This document shows, one piece after another, positions 8,404-17,392 of a stretch of DNA of 64,000 nt (its first letter is position 1; each line of letters starts with the position of its first letter). Source of the DNA: Planococcus shixiaomingii (lineage in GTDB: Bacteria; Bacillota; Bacilli; Bacillales_A; Planococcaceae); the NCBI RefSeq assembly GCF_030413615.1, contig NZ_CP129236.1, positions 3,394,001 through 3,458,000 of the forward strand, in the 5' to 3' direction. The notes under the pieces were generated by a model. The model worked only from the letters and a program-made list of their open reading frames with translations, ran no database searches and was not told the DNA's origin. A program made the position numbers and the translations under genes.

Positions 8404-9481
8404 TTAACACCCCGTAGACTTCTGCTTGAGCTAAGACATTTCTTGCCCAGCTCAAATGCGGTTTTACTTCATTCATTTTGTTGCGTCTCTGACTTTGTAA
8501 GACACCATTTCTATTTTGGCTCTCAGCAAGGATTAATGACGCATCGTCATAGTTTTCCAAAGATATTATATGTCCTGCATTAACCGTCGAAATTTGTGAA
8601 GGATGGATACATGTCTTTCCTTTAAAACCGTTCAATATGTCTAATTGAACTTCTTCCCATAAAACTTGTTCCGGTTTTGAAGAAAGCCAGCCTCCACTGG
8701 CTGCTGAAAAGTATTCGTATACCGGCCCTGATACGATAAAGCCATCTTCTGCTCTTCCAAAGCGATTCAGGATGGAAACTAGGCAATCCCGAATTACCTG
8801 CACTTCATATATGGTCCGATCTACCGGGCGCCGCAGCCCGTAAAGACTGGAAAAATCAGTAGCGCCGACACGAACAGTCAATATCCGATCCACTTCCAGA
8901 GACAAAATGTCATAAATCTCTTTCAATGTCTGTTCCCGTGTTTCGGAGTAGAGAATTTCTTTTGTTTCGAGCAATGGCAAAGCATATAGCTCACGGCCTG
9001 CCACTTTACTTGCCCGGTCAAGCGCAGGAAAAAGTTCTACCAGAGTTTCAGGAAGGCATTTCGGAAAAACAATTCCTGTTAATACAGCCAGCGCGGATCC
9101 CGCAGTTTCGATTATACGATCGAGTTGTTCCGCATTGCGGATCCGCAAAAACAAAGCCAGATTATCATTTCCATGCAACTTGGCTCCATTCTCCAATTCC
9201 TTCAATTGCGCTGCCACATTTTTTTCTGCCCATGGCAATTCTGTATCGGCCACTGCATCTTCCAAACAAACAATTAATGTGGATAATCCTGCAAAGGCGT
9301 CTCGTGTATAATCGCCTGCCAATATTTTTCTGGCAAAATCCGGACGAGATCCCGGCGTGTAAAGCGCTGCTCCAAGGGCTAGCCCCAGCGTTTCTCTTTC
9401 TGAGTCACGAGTGAATTCCATCGGAGGATACTTGAAAAATGTCTTTAAATCATAGTCGGTCAATATGTTAAAATGTCTCAT
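8333..9481 (-). CDS. HpcH/HpaI aldolase/citrate lyase-like C-C bond lyase, Ter module
   Basis: 382 residues of TIM-barrel citrate-lyase-beta type. IVCLEDAVADTE near residue 70 and FLRIRNAEQLDRI near 110 correspond to the Mg-binding acid and arginine strands of the family. Later FKGKTCIHPSQISTVN carries the typical [GK]xxxIHPxQ signature. It belongs to the C-C_Bond_Lyase subgroup found with TerD and PRTase genes. GGAGGAAT precedes the ATG. It begins about 107 bp after the TerD pair, behind a hairpin, so it may be transcribed by readthrough or from its own weak promoter, which I could not identify. Confidence 0.85.
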   Translation of the reverse strand: MRHFNILTDYDLKTFFKYPPMEFTRDSERETLGLALGAALYTPGSRPDFARKILAGDYTRDAFAGLSTLIVCLEDAVADTELPWAEKNVAAQLKELENGAKLHGNDNLALFLRIRNAEQLDRIIETAGSALAVLTGIVFPKCLPETLVELFPALDRASKVAGRELYALPLLETKEILYSETREQTLKEIYDILSLEVDRILTVRVGATDFSSLYGLRRPVDRTIYEVQVIRDCLVSILNRFGRAEDGFIVSGPVYEYFSAASGGWLSSKPEQVLWEEVQLDILNGFKGKTCIHPSQISTVNAGHIISLENYDDASLILAESQNRNGVLQSQRRNKMNEVKPHLSWARNVLAQAEVYGVLNENYKPIDVLNHIRAHQFSNQLL

Positions 9482-9545
9482 TTTATTCCTCCAACATGCG
9501 CCCCAGCATCGATCTTTCCCATCTACTTATTTACTGTAAATGGAG

Positions 9546-9578
9546 AAAAAAAGCAAGGAGGCTGGCCCCTTGCTTTTT
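9546..9578. terminator. Hairpin terminator between TerD genes and the biosynthetic module
   Basis: AGCAAGG / CCTTGCT stem with T-runs on both sides, between the second TerD gene and the C-C lyase gene. It probably attenuates transcription so that TerD proteins are made in excess over the enzymes. Confidence 0.7.
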
Positions 9579-9588
9579 TAATAGCTGA

Positions 9589-10167
9589 TTAGCTGTCTAA
9601 TCCAAAGTCACGAACGAGTGATCCAAGTCCGCCTTGATAACCGCTGCCGATCGCATTAAATTTCCATTCGTTATTGTGGCGGTAAAGTTCTCCTACTACA
9701 ATAGCCGTTTCAATCGAGAAGTCTTCTCCCAAATCATAGCGGATCAATTCTTCGTTTGTATCGCCGTTCAAAATTCGTACATATGAGTTGCTGACTTGCC
9801 CGAAGTTCTGTGAACGTGCTTCTGCGTCATGGATCGTGATAGCAAAAGTCACTCGCTCAATTGAAGATGGGACAGATGATAAATTCACTTTAACCTGCTC
9901 GTCATCGCCTTCGCCTTCGCCTGTTTTGTTGTCGCCTGTATGTTCAACAGCTCCAGCCGCACCAATTGTGTTGTTATAGAAAACGAAGTCTTGCTCAGAA
10001 CCGCATTTACCAGTAGCATTCAGTAAAAATACAGATGAATCCAAGTCAAAATCTTGGCCGCCATCGTATTTATTTGTATCCCATCCTAGTCCAACGATTA
10101 CATTTGATAAACCAGGATTCGATTTTGTTAAATCTATTTTTTGTCCTTTTGATAAATTGATTCCCAT
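9589..10167 (-). CDS. terD: TerD family Ca2+-binding stress protein
   Basis: 192 residues, the usual size for TerD/YceD/Yce[16 protein letters not shown] opens the beta-sandwich. [11 protein letters not shown] and [16 protein letters not shown] contain the acidic clusters that bind two calcium ions in the family. The C-terminus has the conserved [23 protein letters not shown]. The start at 10167, rather than an upstream extension to 10254, is set by AGGAG upstream and by homology of the N-terminus with the neighbouring paralogue, whose stop lies 14 bp away. Cytoplasmic; it likely senses metal or envelope stress together with TelA and YceG. Confidence 0.93.
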   Translation of the reverse strand: MGINLSKGQKIDLTKSNPGLSNVIVGLGWDTNKYDGGQDFDLDSSVFLLNATGKCGSEQDFVFYNNTIGAAGAVEHTGDNKTGEGEGDDEQVKVNLSSVPSSIERVTFAITIHDAEARSQNFGQVSNSYVRILNGDTNEELIRYDLGEDFSIETAIVVGELYRHNNEWKFNAIGSGYQGGLGSLVRDFGLDS

Positions 10168-10181
10168 TCTTCCTTCACTCC

Positions 10182-10799
10182 TTAAGCGTATTTGTTTGCA
10201 ATTGAACCGATATCTGGATCGATTGTGCCTTCTCCGACTGCCGAGAACTTCCATTCGCTTCCCTGACGGTACAATTCACCAAGAAGCAACGACATTTTGC
10301 CGGAGTAATTGTCAGTCAAATTGTAGTGTATCAACTCTTCTTTTGACTGGTTGTCCACTAGACGGATGAAAGCATTTTGAATCATGCCGAAGTCCTGTTT
10401 TTTCTGTTTGGCGTTGTAAATGTTAACGACAAAAACTAAGCGATGAACTGATGGAGAAATTCGTTTTAAATCAATTTGAATTGTTTCATCGTCGCCTTCT
10501 CCAGCGCCAGTCAAGTTATCACCGGAGTGAACAACGCTGCCATCTTTGCTTTTTTTGTTGCCAAAATAAATTAAGTTTTCTTTGCTTTTTAATTTGCCGT
10601 TTTCATCCAGCAGGATAACAGAAGCGTCACAATCAACATCTGCTCCTCCGCCGCCGCCGCCGCCAAGCAAACCGCTTAAAAAGCCGCCGCTTTTTTTAGT
10701 AGCAACCGGATCCCAGCCAAGGCCTACCATGATGCTTGAAAGAGATGAACGTCCTTTGGTTAAATCAATTTTCTGACCTTTGACAAGATTTATTGCCAT
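10182..10799 (-). CDS. terD: TerD family protein with glycine-rich insertion
   Basis: 205 residues, paralogous to the next gene. [15 protein letters not shown], then the calcium-site segments [11 protein letters not shown] and [16 protein letters not shown], then [18 protein letters not shown]. Between the first strand pair and the first acidic motif it carries an extra [17 protein letters not shown] stretch (about residues 37-53), absent from the sister protein. The start at 10799 follows GGAGAG by eight bases. First gene of the operon, with a SigA-type promoter upstream. Confidence 0.92.
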   Translation of the reverse strand: MAINLVKGQKIDLTKGRSSLSSIMVGLGWDPVATKKSGGFLSGLLGGGGGGGADVDCDASVILLDENGKLKSKENLIYFGNKKSKDGSVVHSGDNLTGAGEGDDETIQIDLKRISPSVHRLVFVVNIYNAKQKKQDFGMIQNAFIRLVDNQSKEELIHYNLTDNYSGKMSLLLGELYRQGSEWKFSAVGEGTIDPDIGSIANKYA

Positions 10800-10838
10800 C
10801 TTTAACACTCTCCATTCATCAATATGTACATACTTCTA

Positions 10839-10867
10839 ATAGTATGGGTATTGCAGGAAAATTTCAA
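10839..10867 (-). promoter_or_regulatory. Promoter of the Ter operon with overlapping inverted repeat
   Basis: TTGAAA (10862-10867), 17 bp, TACTAT (10839-10844) on the minus strand. The inverted repeat CATACT-N6-AGTATG (10829-10846) overlaps the -10 and could be an operator. The rest of the 350-bp divergent gap to 11150 holds no gene. It carries AGCGG-N8-CCGCT (11071-11088), and GGGTAA at 11094 is a weak SigB -10 candidate for the glycosylation operon, without a convincing -35. Confidence 0.6.
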
Positions 10868-11149
10868 ACATAAAGGGGCTTTCAAAAACAAGCTTGCACC
10901 TTCGCCAATTTCTGAAGAGCACATCTCCCATTTTATACGCACCCAAACTCAAGCGAAATATTCAGAAAGGTGATATCTGAATTCAGCTTATGTATACTAT
11001 ACGTATCCATTCGGACAGAAGTTTCATTTTGGACATAAAGAAACAGCTTTGCTCATTTAATTCTCTAATAAGCGGCTACTACACCGCTATAACGGGTAAA
11101 GGAAAATGTTAAGCAAAGCTTTAGATAAGTTGTGAAAGGGGAATTAGAA

Positions 11150-12091
11150 ATGAAGCTTATCTCTATTGTTGTTCCAGCTTACAATGAAGAAGAAAATATT
11201 TCTTCAATGTACACCAAGTTGGCACAAGAACTCGAGTCGCTTCCATACCGCTACGAAATCATGTTTATCAATGATGGCAGCAGCGACGGAACACTTCAAG
11301 AAATCTTGGCGCTTTCAGATGCACATGATGATGTAAAATATATTTCGTTAACTCGGAATTTCGGCAAGGAATCGGCCATGTTGGCTGGACTAAAGCGGTG
11401 CAGCGGAGATGCGGCTATTCTGATGGACAGCGATTTGCAGCATCCACCGCATTTAATCGGAGAACTTGTTCAAGGATTTGAAGAAGGCTTCCATCAAGTG
11501 GTGGCCAAGCGTTCAAGAACCGGTGATTCAAGACTCCGCAGTCTCTTTTCCTCTTTCTACTATCGTGTGCTCAATTCAATTACGGATGTTGACTTTGTGG
11601 ACGGCGAAGGTGATTTCCGTTTACTGAGCAGAAAAGCGATCAATTCGCTTTTGGCACTTAGCGAAACCAACCGCTTCTCCAAAGGATTGTATTCATGGAT
11701 CGGCTTGAGCAAAAAAATCATATCTTATGAAAATATCTTGCGGGCTGACGGTCAGCAATCCAAATGGTCATTCGGCGGCCTCGTTAATTATGGAATAGAC
11801 GGCATCATCTCATTTAATACGAAACCGTTGCGCATTTGTTTTTACACAGGCTTTCTCGTCTTAGTTTTATCGTTGATTTATATTGGCGTGACATTTTATG
11901 AAATAATGAAAGAAGGCGTTGGTGCACCTGGCTACTTTACAACGATTACCGCCATTTTGTTTTTGGGCGGCATTCAATTGATCAGTCTTGGCGTCATCGG
12001 GGAATATATCGGACGCATTTACAACGAAACGAAACGGCGCCCGAATTATTTAGTGGATATCAGCAATGTGGATGAATATGATGAGCATTAA
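11150..12091 (+). CDS. Family 2 glycosyltransferase, CsbB/GtrB type
   Basis: 313 residues. An N-terminal GT-A domain (ISIVVPAYNEEENI at 4-17; INDGSSDGT; MDSDLQHPP as the DXD region) is followed by two C-terminal transmembrane helices (about 228-250 and 265-288). This architecture loads a sugar onto undecaprenyl phosphate at the inner face of the membrane. GGGG eight bases before the ATG supports the start; the GTG at 11132 is less likely. It overlaps the GtrA-family gene. With GtrA and YfhO it forms the three-component system that in B. subtilis (CsbB-GtcA-YfhO) and Listeria decorates lipoteichoic acid. Confidence 0.92.
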   Translation: MKLISIVVPAYNEEENISSMYTKLAQELESLPYRYEIMFINDGSSDGTLQEILALSDAHDDVKYISLTRNFGKESAMLAGLKRCSGDAAILMDSDLQHPPHLIGELVQGFEEGFHQVVAKRSRTGDSRLRSLFSSFYYRVLNSITDVDFVDGEGDFRLLSRKAINSLLALSETNRFSKGLYSWIGLSKKIISYENILRADGQQSKWSFGGLVNYGIDGIISFNTKPLRICFYTGFLVLVLSLIYIGVTFYEIMKEGVGAPGYFTTITAILFLGGIQLISLGVIGEYIGRIYNETKRRPNYLVDISNVDEYDEH

Positions 12092-12476
12092 ACGGCTAAA
12101 TACGGAATTTACGCGATTTGTTGTTGTCGGTGTCATCAATACATTAACTTACTATTCGATTTACCTCGTGCTGCATAATATTTTTTCCCTCTCTTATTTG
12201 TGGTCGCATCTCATTGGCTTTGTCATCAGTTTAAATGCTTCCTTTTTCCTGAATTGTTATGTTACGTACAAAATCAAACCTACGCTAAAAAAATATTTGT
12301 ATTTCCCGCTGACTCAAGTAGTTAATATGTCGGTTTCTACAATCTTGATTTTCATTTTCGTGGAAGTTCTGCATCTTAACAGCAACATTGCGCCTTTTGC
12401 AGCGGTCCTATTTACTGTGCCGATCACCTTTGTCGTTTCCAGCAAAATATTAAAAGGATCGGCTCGCCCAAATTAA
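12066..12476 (+). CDS. GtrA/GtcA family membrane protein (lipid-sugar flippase candidate)
   Basis: 136 residues with four predicted transmembrane helices. RFVVVGVINTLTYYSIY and SHLIGFVISLNASFFLNCYVTYK are the GtrA signature segments. The family is thought to flip undecaprenyl-phosphate-linked sugars to the outer leaflet. The gene overlaps the end of the GT2 gene; ATGs at 12066, 12078 and 12081 are all possible because no clear ribosome binding site is visible, consistent with coupled translation. The next gene, yfhO-like, starts 19 bp after the stop. Confidence 0.88.
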   Translation: MWMNMMSIKRLNTEFTRFVVVGVINTLTYYSIYLVLHNIFSLSYLWSHLIGFVISLNASFFLNCYVTYKIKPTLKKYLYFPLTQVVNMSVSTILIFIFVEVLHLNSNIAPFAAVLFTVPITFVVSSKILKGSARPN

Positions 12477-12495
12477 GTTAAAAGACGGTGAATCC

Positions 12496-15126
12496 ATGCG
12501 TGTGAAATACCCTAACTCTATACTTTTTGTCTGCTGTTTCGCATTGGCTATTGTAAGCCATGCTGTCTTTCTTTATCAATGGACACAAGACCATTATATG
12601 ATCGGCATTAATGACGGCCTTGCTCAAATGATGCCGTTTAAACATTTACTATATGAACAATATACGAATGGAGAATTTTTCTATTCGTTTTCTTTTGGTT
12701 TAGGGGCCGGCATCTATAGCGGCCTGTCCTACTATTTTTCTACCTCTACTGTCTTTTGGCTCTCAGCTGCAATTGTTTTCCTATTGGAAAAGATCAGGCT
12801 TATCGGCTCGCCCGATGTTCTGTTTTGGGCGAATGCAGCCGTCTTTATCAGCGTACTCCGCTTGAGCGTTGTATTGTTCATCACTACCCGCCTTTTCATG
12901 TATATGAACATCCCCCGCCGTTATGCATTCATCGGCGCCAGCTTTTACGGAGTTTCTGGAATGTTTTTCCGGCACACGGCTTACTGGGAATTTTTTGCAG
13001 ACGCTTTTCTTTGGCTGCCGCTTCTCATTCTTGGCGTTGAAAAAATATTTCGGGAATCAAAGCCTGGCTGGTTTTTATTTGCAGTTGCGATTTCACTAAT
13101 TAATAATTTCTATTTTTCCTATATAAATTTCTTGCTGGCAGGAATTTATATCCTTGTCCGGTTGTTCATTCCTTTGGCCGCTCAAGAAATTGAGAAAAAG
13201 AAAGCCTTCCTTCTGTTTCTCTTTTCCGGCATTATCGGTTTTGGAATCAGTGCAGTAGCTTTCATACCTGCAGTTTACGCTTACTTGAACAATCACCGGC
13301 CGCCCTTTTCCCAGGATATCCCTTGGTTCGATTTTACGGATGACATTTTATATACAAGCCGTATCGTCGTCATACCTGCTATATTTGTCGTGCTTTTGTT
13401 TTCTGCATTTCCTTACCGCAATAAGCTTTATCGTTTGTTCACAGTCCTGGGGCTGATTTCCATTGCGCTTCACCATAGTCCGATAGCCGGCAGCATTTTT
13501 AATGGCTTATCGGCTCCACAAAACCGCTGGGAGTACTTTTTGTCCTTAATGGTCGGCGGTACCGTAGCTATAGGGCTAGCAAACTTGCATAAATTGACGC
13601 TTCGGCAATTTGCTGTTGCTGCTTTTTTTACCATCGTTGCTTACGTGTTGTGGGCACTTGGGGATGAAAAGCTGGACTTCAGCACAAAATATTCGGTTTT
13701 TATGGCCATCAGCTTGCCTATTACATTGCTTCTGATGTTTAGTTTTGTAAAATCAAAGAAACGCGGCTTTAAATTCGCTTTAATCGGCTTCTTATTTGTT
13801 TGGCTGGTTGGCTCGGTTAATATCTACCAAGTCGAAAAATTGCTGGTGGACGGAGAACTTTCGAAAGTAAACAAAGAATTGATGACAGGTCCAGACTATG
13901 ATGATCCGGAAATTCGGAAGTTACTAGAAGAAATTCAGCAAAGAGACGACGGGATAACGTACCGAATCGAATGGATGGAAGGTGTCCGCAACAATACACC
14001 TCTTGTCCAGGATTTCCGTGGCCTTAGCGCCTACTCAAGCATTTTGAATAAAAATTTGTTGTACTTTTATCTTTACGATTTAGAAATCGATATGGGACGT
14101 GAAAGCGTCAGCCGCTATGCAACACTTGGCAACCGCGCCAATCTTCATAGTTTGCTGCAGGGAAAATACGTTATTGCTGAAAAAAATGTTCCGGGAGCTG
14201 ATGTATTAAGTGAATCGCGTGAAATCGAAAATGTTCCATATGGTTTCACTAAAATAATGGAGTCAGAGAATTTCACAGTGTATGAGAATGACAATCTCTT
14301 GCCGTTTGCCCGTTCCGCCTCTACTGTTTATCAAGAAAGGCAACTGGCAAAATCCCATCCTTTAGCGAGAGAACACGCCATGCTGGATGGCATTGTATTG
14401 GATGATGCCAAAAATACAGAACCGCTGCCTGATGTTGAAGAACAAGCAACTGAATTCACGATTGAAACCCACGGCTCCCAGTACAACAAAGACATACTTG
14501 TTATAGAAGAGGAAATCGGCGGAATCGACTTAGTGCCTGCCGCCTCTCCTCCTGAAGGAGATTTCTATGTCTCTTTCCATTTGGAAAACCAGGCACATGA
14601 CCAAGGCTTTAACTTAGCGGTAAACAACTATTTGACTTCAAGAAAATCAAATCAATCGGTCTATAAAACATTTGTAGACGATATTACGATACGGATACCG
14701 AGTGCCGAACGAATAAAAATCCGGCTGCCTAAAGGAACATATAATTTATCAGACCTTCAGGTTTTCACAGAATCTTACGATGTATTAAAGTCGCAAAAAG
14801 ATGTAGATTCCGGCATTAAAGGGCTGGATATTGGCGGACATAAAGTGAAGCTCGAGTACGCTAATTCGAACAACGATGATTTCCTGTCAATTAACGTTCC
14901 TTATGAAAAAGGCTGGAATGCTTCAGTCAATGGACAAAAAACAGAAGTATTGAAAGCGAATTATGCATTTATTGGAGTTCCGCTTGAAAAAGGCGATAAC
15001 ACTGTGGAATTGACTTATCGCCCGCCTTTCTTCTATCCAACTCTTATTGTCAGTATCATTTCCCTTCTGTTAGGCTTTTGGTTTGTCTTCATTGGGACAA
15101 GCCGAGGCAATAAGAGCACGCATTAA
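12496..15126 (+). CDS. yfhO: YfhO family membrane glycosyltransferase
   Basis: 876 residues of GT-C architecture. An N-terminal membrane domain has about a dozen helices, with an extracytoplasmic acidic segment after helix 1 (NDGLAQMMPFKH). It is followed by a large outer-face domain (about 450-845) and a final helix (YPTLIVSIISLLLGFWFVF). YfhO enzymes transfer the flipped sugar, N-acetylglucosamine in B. subtilis, onto lipoteichoic acid. It is the last gene of the GT2-GtrA-YfhO operon. An LtaS-type lipoteichoic acid synthase is encoded 13 kb away at 27956, which supports a cell-wall polymer acceptor. Acceptor and sugar are inferences. Confidence 0.9.
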   Translation: MRVKYPNSILFVCCFALAIVSHAVFLYQWTQDHYMIGINDGLAQMMPFKHLLYEQYTNGEFFYSFSFGLGAGIYSGLSYYFSTSTVFWLSAAIVFLLEKIRLIGSPDVLFWANAAVFISVLRLSVVLFITTRLFMYMNIPRRYAFIGASFYGVSGMFFRHTAYWEFFADAFLWLPLLILGVEKIFRESKPGWFLFAVAISLINNFYFSYINFLLAGIYILVRLFIPLAAQEIEKKKAFLLFLFSGIIGFGISAVAFIPAVYAYLNNHRPPFSQDIPWFDFTDDILYTSRIVVIPAIFVVLLFSAFPYRNKLYRLFTVLGLISIALHHSPIAGSIFNGLSAPQNRWEYFLSLMVGGTVAIGLANLHKLTLRQFAVAAFFTIVAYVLWALGDEKLDFSTKYSVFMAISLPITLLLMFSFVKSKKRGFKFALIGFLFVWLVGSVNIYQVEKLLVDGELSKVNKELMTGPDYDDPEIRKLLEEIQQRDDGITYRIEWMEGVRNNTPLVQDFRGLSAYSSILNKNLLYFYLYDLEIDMGRESVSRYATLGNRANLHSLLQGKYVIAEKNVPGADVLSESREIENVPYGFTKIMESENFTVYENDNLLPFARSASTVYQERQLAKSHPLAREHAMLDGIVLDDAKNTEPLPDVEEQATEFTIETHGSQYNKDILVIEEEIGGIDLVPAASPPEGDFYVSFHLENQAHDQGFNLAVNNYLTSRKSNQSVYKTFVDDITIRIPSAERIKIRLPKGTYNLSDLQVFTESYDVLKSQKDVDSGIKGLDIGGHKVKLEYANSNNDDFLSINVPYEKGWNASVNGQKTEVLKANYAFIGVPLEKGDNTVELTYRPPFFYPTLIVSIISLLLGFWFVFIGTSRGNKSTH

Positions 15127-15239
15127 TTTTCGGGTTTATCTCCTACAAAAGATGCCCTTTGTCTAAATTGCGTTTATTTTCTGATAAATGTGTGTAATGA
15201 GAGAATAGTACGTTATTCAGACAGGAGATGATGACACCT

Positions 15240-15839
15240 ATGAAGCGTTGGCCCCTGCTCTTTATCGCCTTGGTTTTTCTTTTGACCCTTTCTGCCTGTG
15301 GTGGTGACACTACCAATACCAGCAACTCTGAACCGCCTACTGAGACTGATGGAGCAACTGAAGCCGAAGACGAAAAAATGGATGAAGGACAAGAAGATCC
15401 ACCGAACGGTGAAGAAGCTGAAGACAATCAGGATGAAGGCTCAAGTGAAGATCTTATGATGGCTACGGTTGAAATGTTGAATACGGACGGAGATGCGGCT
15501 GGTACTGTCGCATTGACTACTGAAAGCGACGGAGTCGGTCTCGCGCTTAACCTTGAAAATTTGGAGTCCGGGGTGCACGGCATCCAATTTCACGATGCAG
15601 GAAAATGCGAAGTTCCTAGTTTTGATTCTGCTGGTGAGCCTTTCGCTGGTGGTGTGCAAACATTCGAAGTGGGCGATGACGGAACTGCCAAAGATGAATT
15701 TGTAGTTAAGGGCGTTTCACTGAAAACCGATGACGAAAATTCTTTGTTGAAAGAAGGCGGAACGGCCTTACTGATTTACGCAGAGGAAGATGAAGGAGAG
15801 CGCATCGCTTGCGGCATAGTTACCGGAGAAACTCAATAA
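15240..15839 (+). CDS. Degenerate Cu/Zn superoxide dismutase-like lipoprotein
   Basis: 199 residues: signal peptide with lipobox LSAC (Cys20), a strongly acidic linker (21-72), then a SodC-like beta-barrel. The fold signatures remain: GVHGIQFHDAGKC (111-123), DSAGEPF (129-135), LLIYAEED (177-184) and ERIACGIV with the active-site arginine and the disulfide cysteine. The metal ligands are largely gone: the first copper histidine of HGFHxH is Gln116, the histidine of SAGxHFNP is proline, the zinc loop is shortened, and the late copper histidine is Tyr180. It is therefore probably not a dismutase. The start at 15240 gives a normal signal peptide; AGGAG sits 12 bases upstream, and ATGs at 15228 and 15231 are closer than ideal. 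Confidence 0.75.
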   Translation: MKRWPLLFIALVFLLTLSACGGDTTNTSNSEPPTETDGATEAEDEKMDEGQEDPPNGEEAEDNQDEGSSEDLMMATVEMLNTDGDAAGTVALTTESDGVGLALNLENLESGVHGIQFHDAGKCEVPSFDSAGEPFAGGVQTFEVGDDGTAKDEFVVKGVSLKTDDENSLLKEGGTALLIYAEEDEGERIACGIVTGETQ

Positions 15840-15849
15840 ACCTTTTGAA

Positions 15850-15876
15850 AGAGCAGACAGTGTCTGCTCTTTTTTA
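15850..15876 (+). terminator. Terminator of the SOD-like lipoprotein gene
   Basis: AGAGCAGACA / TGTCTGCTCT hairpin followed by TTTTT, 11 bp after the stop codon. Confidence 0.9.
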
Positions 15877-15961
15877 ATTGGAGCACATCTTACTAGTTCA
15901 CTGCGTGTAATAAGGCGGGGTGGTTTCACCGTCTCTTTCCTTGCTTTGCTTCCCCAGCTAC

Positions 15962-15986
15962 GTTTAGGCCAAGCTCATTCGGGAAT
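15962..15986 (+). promoter_or_regulatory. SigB-type promoter of the SDR gene
   Basis: GTTTAG, 13 bp, GGGAAT, matching the SigB pattern GTTTAA-N12-15-GGGWAW, 38 bp before the start codon. Confidence 0.75.
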
Positions 15987-16023
15987 AACTACCATAAATC
16001 TAATTTCCAAGGAGGAACTGCTA

Positions 16024-16899
16024 ATGGCAAACGATAAATACGAAAAAATCGATGAACAAGTAGAACCGCAAGTCCAATCAAAACAACCGGGATTAGAAAG
16101 CGAAATGGATCCTGAGCCCATATATGATGATAAAGACTATAAAGGTTCAGGCAAATTGGAAGGTAAAGTGGCATTGATTACCGGTGGAGACAGTGGGATT
16201 GGCCGTGCTGTTGCCGTGGCGTACGCAAAAGAAGGCGCCAATGTTGCGATAGCGTATTTAGACGAACACGAAGATGCAGATAAGACGGCAGAAATTGTTG
16301 AATCTTATGGCGGAAAATGCTTTAAAGCAGCAACCGACATAAGCAACGTGGAAAATTGCAATCAACTGATTGTTGATGTAATCGGTGAATTCGGCCAATT
16401 AAATATCTTGGTCAACAATGCCGCTAAACAATTCCCGCAAGATGACTTTTTGGCAATTACTCCTGATCAGTTAAGAGAGACATTCGAAACGAATATTTTC
16501 TCTATGTTTTATTTGACACAGGCTGCCTTGCCTCATCTGCAAAAAGGCGATTCCATCATCAATACATCGTCTGTAACGGCGTATCGCGGATCTCCTGAGC
16601 TAATTGATTATTCCTCTACAAAAGGAGCAATTACCGCTTTTACCCGCTCCCTTTCTCAAAGCCTTGCAGAAAAAGGAATACGGGTAAATTCAGTAGCTCC
16701 TGGTCCGATTTGGACTCCGCTGATTCCTGCATCTTTCGGCGAAGAAAAAGTAGGCAAACATGGGAGCGACACAGCGCTGGAGCGCCGTGGACAGCCAGCA
16801 GAAGTCGCCCCAGCTTACGTTTATTTGGCTTCACAAGATGGATCTTACGTTACAGGGCAAGCAATCCATATTAACGGCGGCGACTATACGTCTTCTTAA
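16024..16899 (+). CDS. SDR family oxidoreductase (general stress dehydrogenase, YhdF/YhxC-like)
   Basis: 291 residues. A roughly 45-residue hydrophilic N-terminal extension leads into a Rossmann fold: ITGGDSGIGRAVA is the TGxxxGxG cofactor loop, NNAAKQ follows strand 4, and Ser plus Y-x-x-x-K in DYSSTKGAI form the catalytic site. The extension and overall layout match the YhdF/YdaD/YghA group, many of which belong to the SigB regulon. GGAGGA precedes the ATG. The substrate is unknown. Confidence 0.9.
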   Translation: MANDKYEKIDEQVEPQVQSKQPGLESEMDPEPIYDDKDYKGSGKLEGKVALITGGDSGIGRAVAVAYAKEGANVAIAYLDEHEDADKTAEIVESYGGKCFKAATDISNVENCNQLIVDVIGEFGQLNILVNNAAKQFPQDDFLAITPDQLRETFETNIFSMFYLTQAALPHLQKGDSIINTSSVTAYRGSPELIDYSSTKGAITAFTRSLSQSLAEKGIRVNSVAPGPIWTPLIPASFGEEKVGKHGSDTALERRGQPAEVAPAYVYLASQDGSYVTGQAIHINGGDYTSS

Positions 16900-16936
16900 C
16901 CTCGCCACTGTTTCCTCTCTCTCGATAATACCTTGA

Positions 16937-16960
16937 GTTTTATTATTGCATTGAGGGTAT
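16937..16960 (+). promoter_or_regulatory. SigB-type promoter of the yndM-like gene
   Basis: GTTTTA, 12 bp, GGGTAT, 38 bp upstream of the TTG start. Confidence 0.75.
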
Positions 16961-16998
16961 ATAACTACTAAAAGAACAGTACGGAGGAGGTGGAAGAA

Positions 16999-17391
16999 TT
17001 GAGACATGTTGAAGCATTTATTATGAAATATTTACAGACATTTGTTGTGCTGTTTATAGTGCTCGGCATCGCTTTCGGTGTGCAGGTCGGCGATATTGCC
17101 CTTATTGCCTTAGCTGTAAGCGTCCTTGGATTTATCGGAGATTTGGTCGTCTATCCAAGAACGTCCAACAAAATTGCGACAGGCGGCGATTTTGTTCTCT
17201 CTTTTGTAGTAATATGGCTGCTAATTTTGGCACTTGTCGAAAACCCGGACTTTTCACCTTTCTTGGCTGCTCTTTCTTCGGCAGCGTTGATCGCAGTAGG
17301 CGAATGGTTCTTCCATATTTACCTGTCAAAACGACTTTTTGGCAACAAAGAAACATCGCATACATTAAAAAATAAACCAAAAAGATATTAA
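16999..17391 (+). CDS. YndM family (DUF2512) membrane protein
   Basis: 130 residues with four predicted transmembrane helices: FVVLFIVLGIAFGV, IALIALAVSVLGFIGDLVV, FVLSFVVIWLLILALV and a C-terminal segment. The motif GDLVVYPRTSNKIATGGDFVL resembles that of YndM. A TTG start at 16999 is preferred because GGAGGAGG lies eight bases upstream and the resulting N-terminus (RHVEAFIMKY) aligns with the MKHVKAL type start of relatives. Function unknown. It is under its own SigB-type promoter and is terminated by two successive hairpins. Confidence 0.85.
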   Translation: MRHVEAFIMKYLQTFVVLFIVLGIAFGVQVGDIALIALAVSVLGFIGDLVVYPRTSNKIATGGDFVLSFVVIWLLILALVENPDFSPFLAALSSAALIAVGEWFFHIYLSKRLFGNKETSHTLKNKPKRY

Positions 17392-17392
17392 A

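Noticed and set aside
11094..11099. SigB promoter for the glycosylation operon
   Set aside because: GGGTAA is present, but the -35 region (GCTACT at 13 bp) is poor; csbB being SigB-dependent in B. subtilis is not enough.
12781..13296. Antisense frames within the yfhO-like gene
   Set aside because: Shadow frames of a well-supported membrane protein gene.
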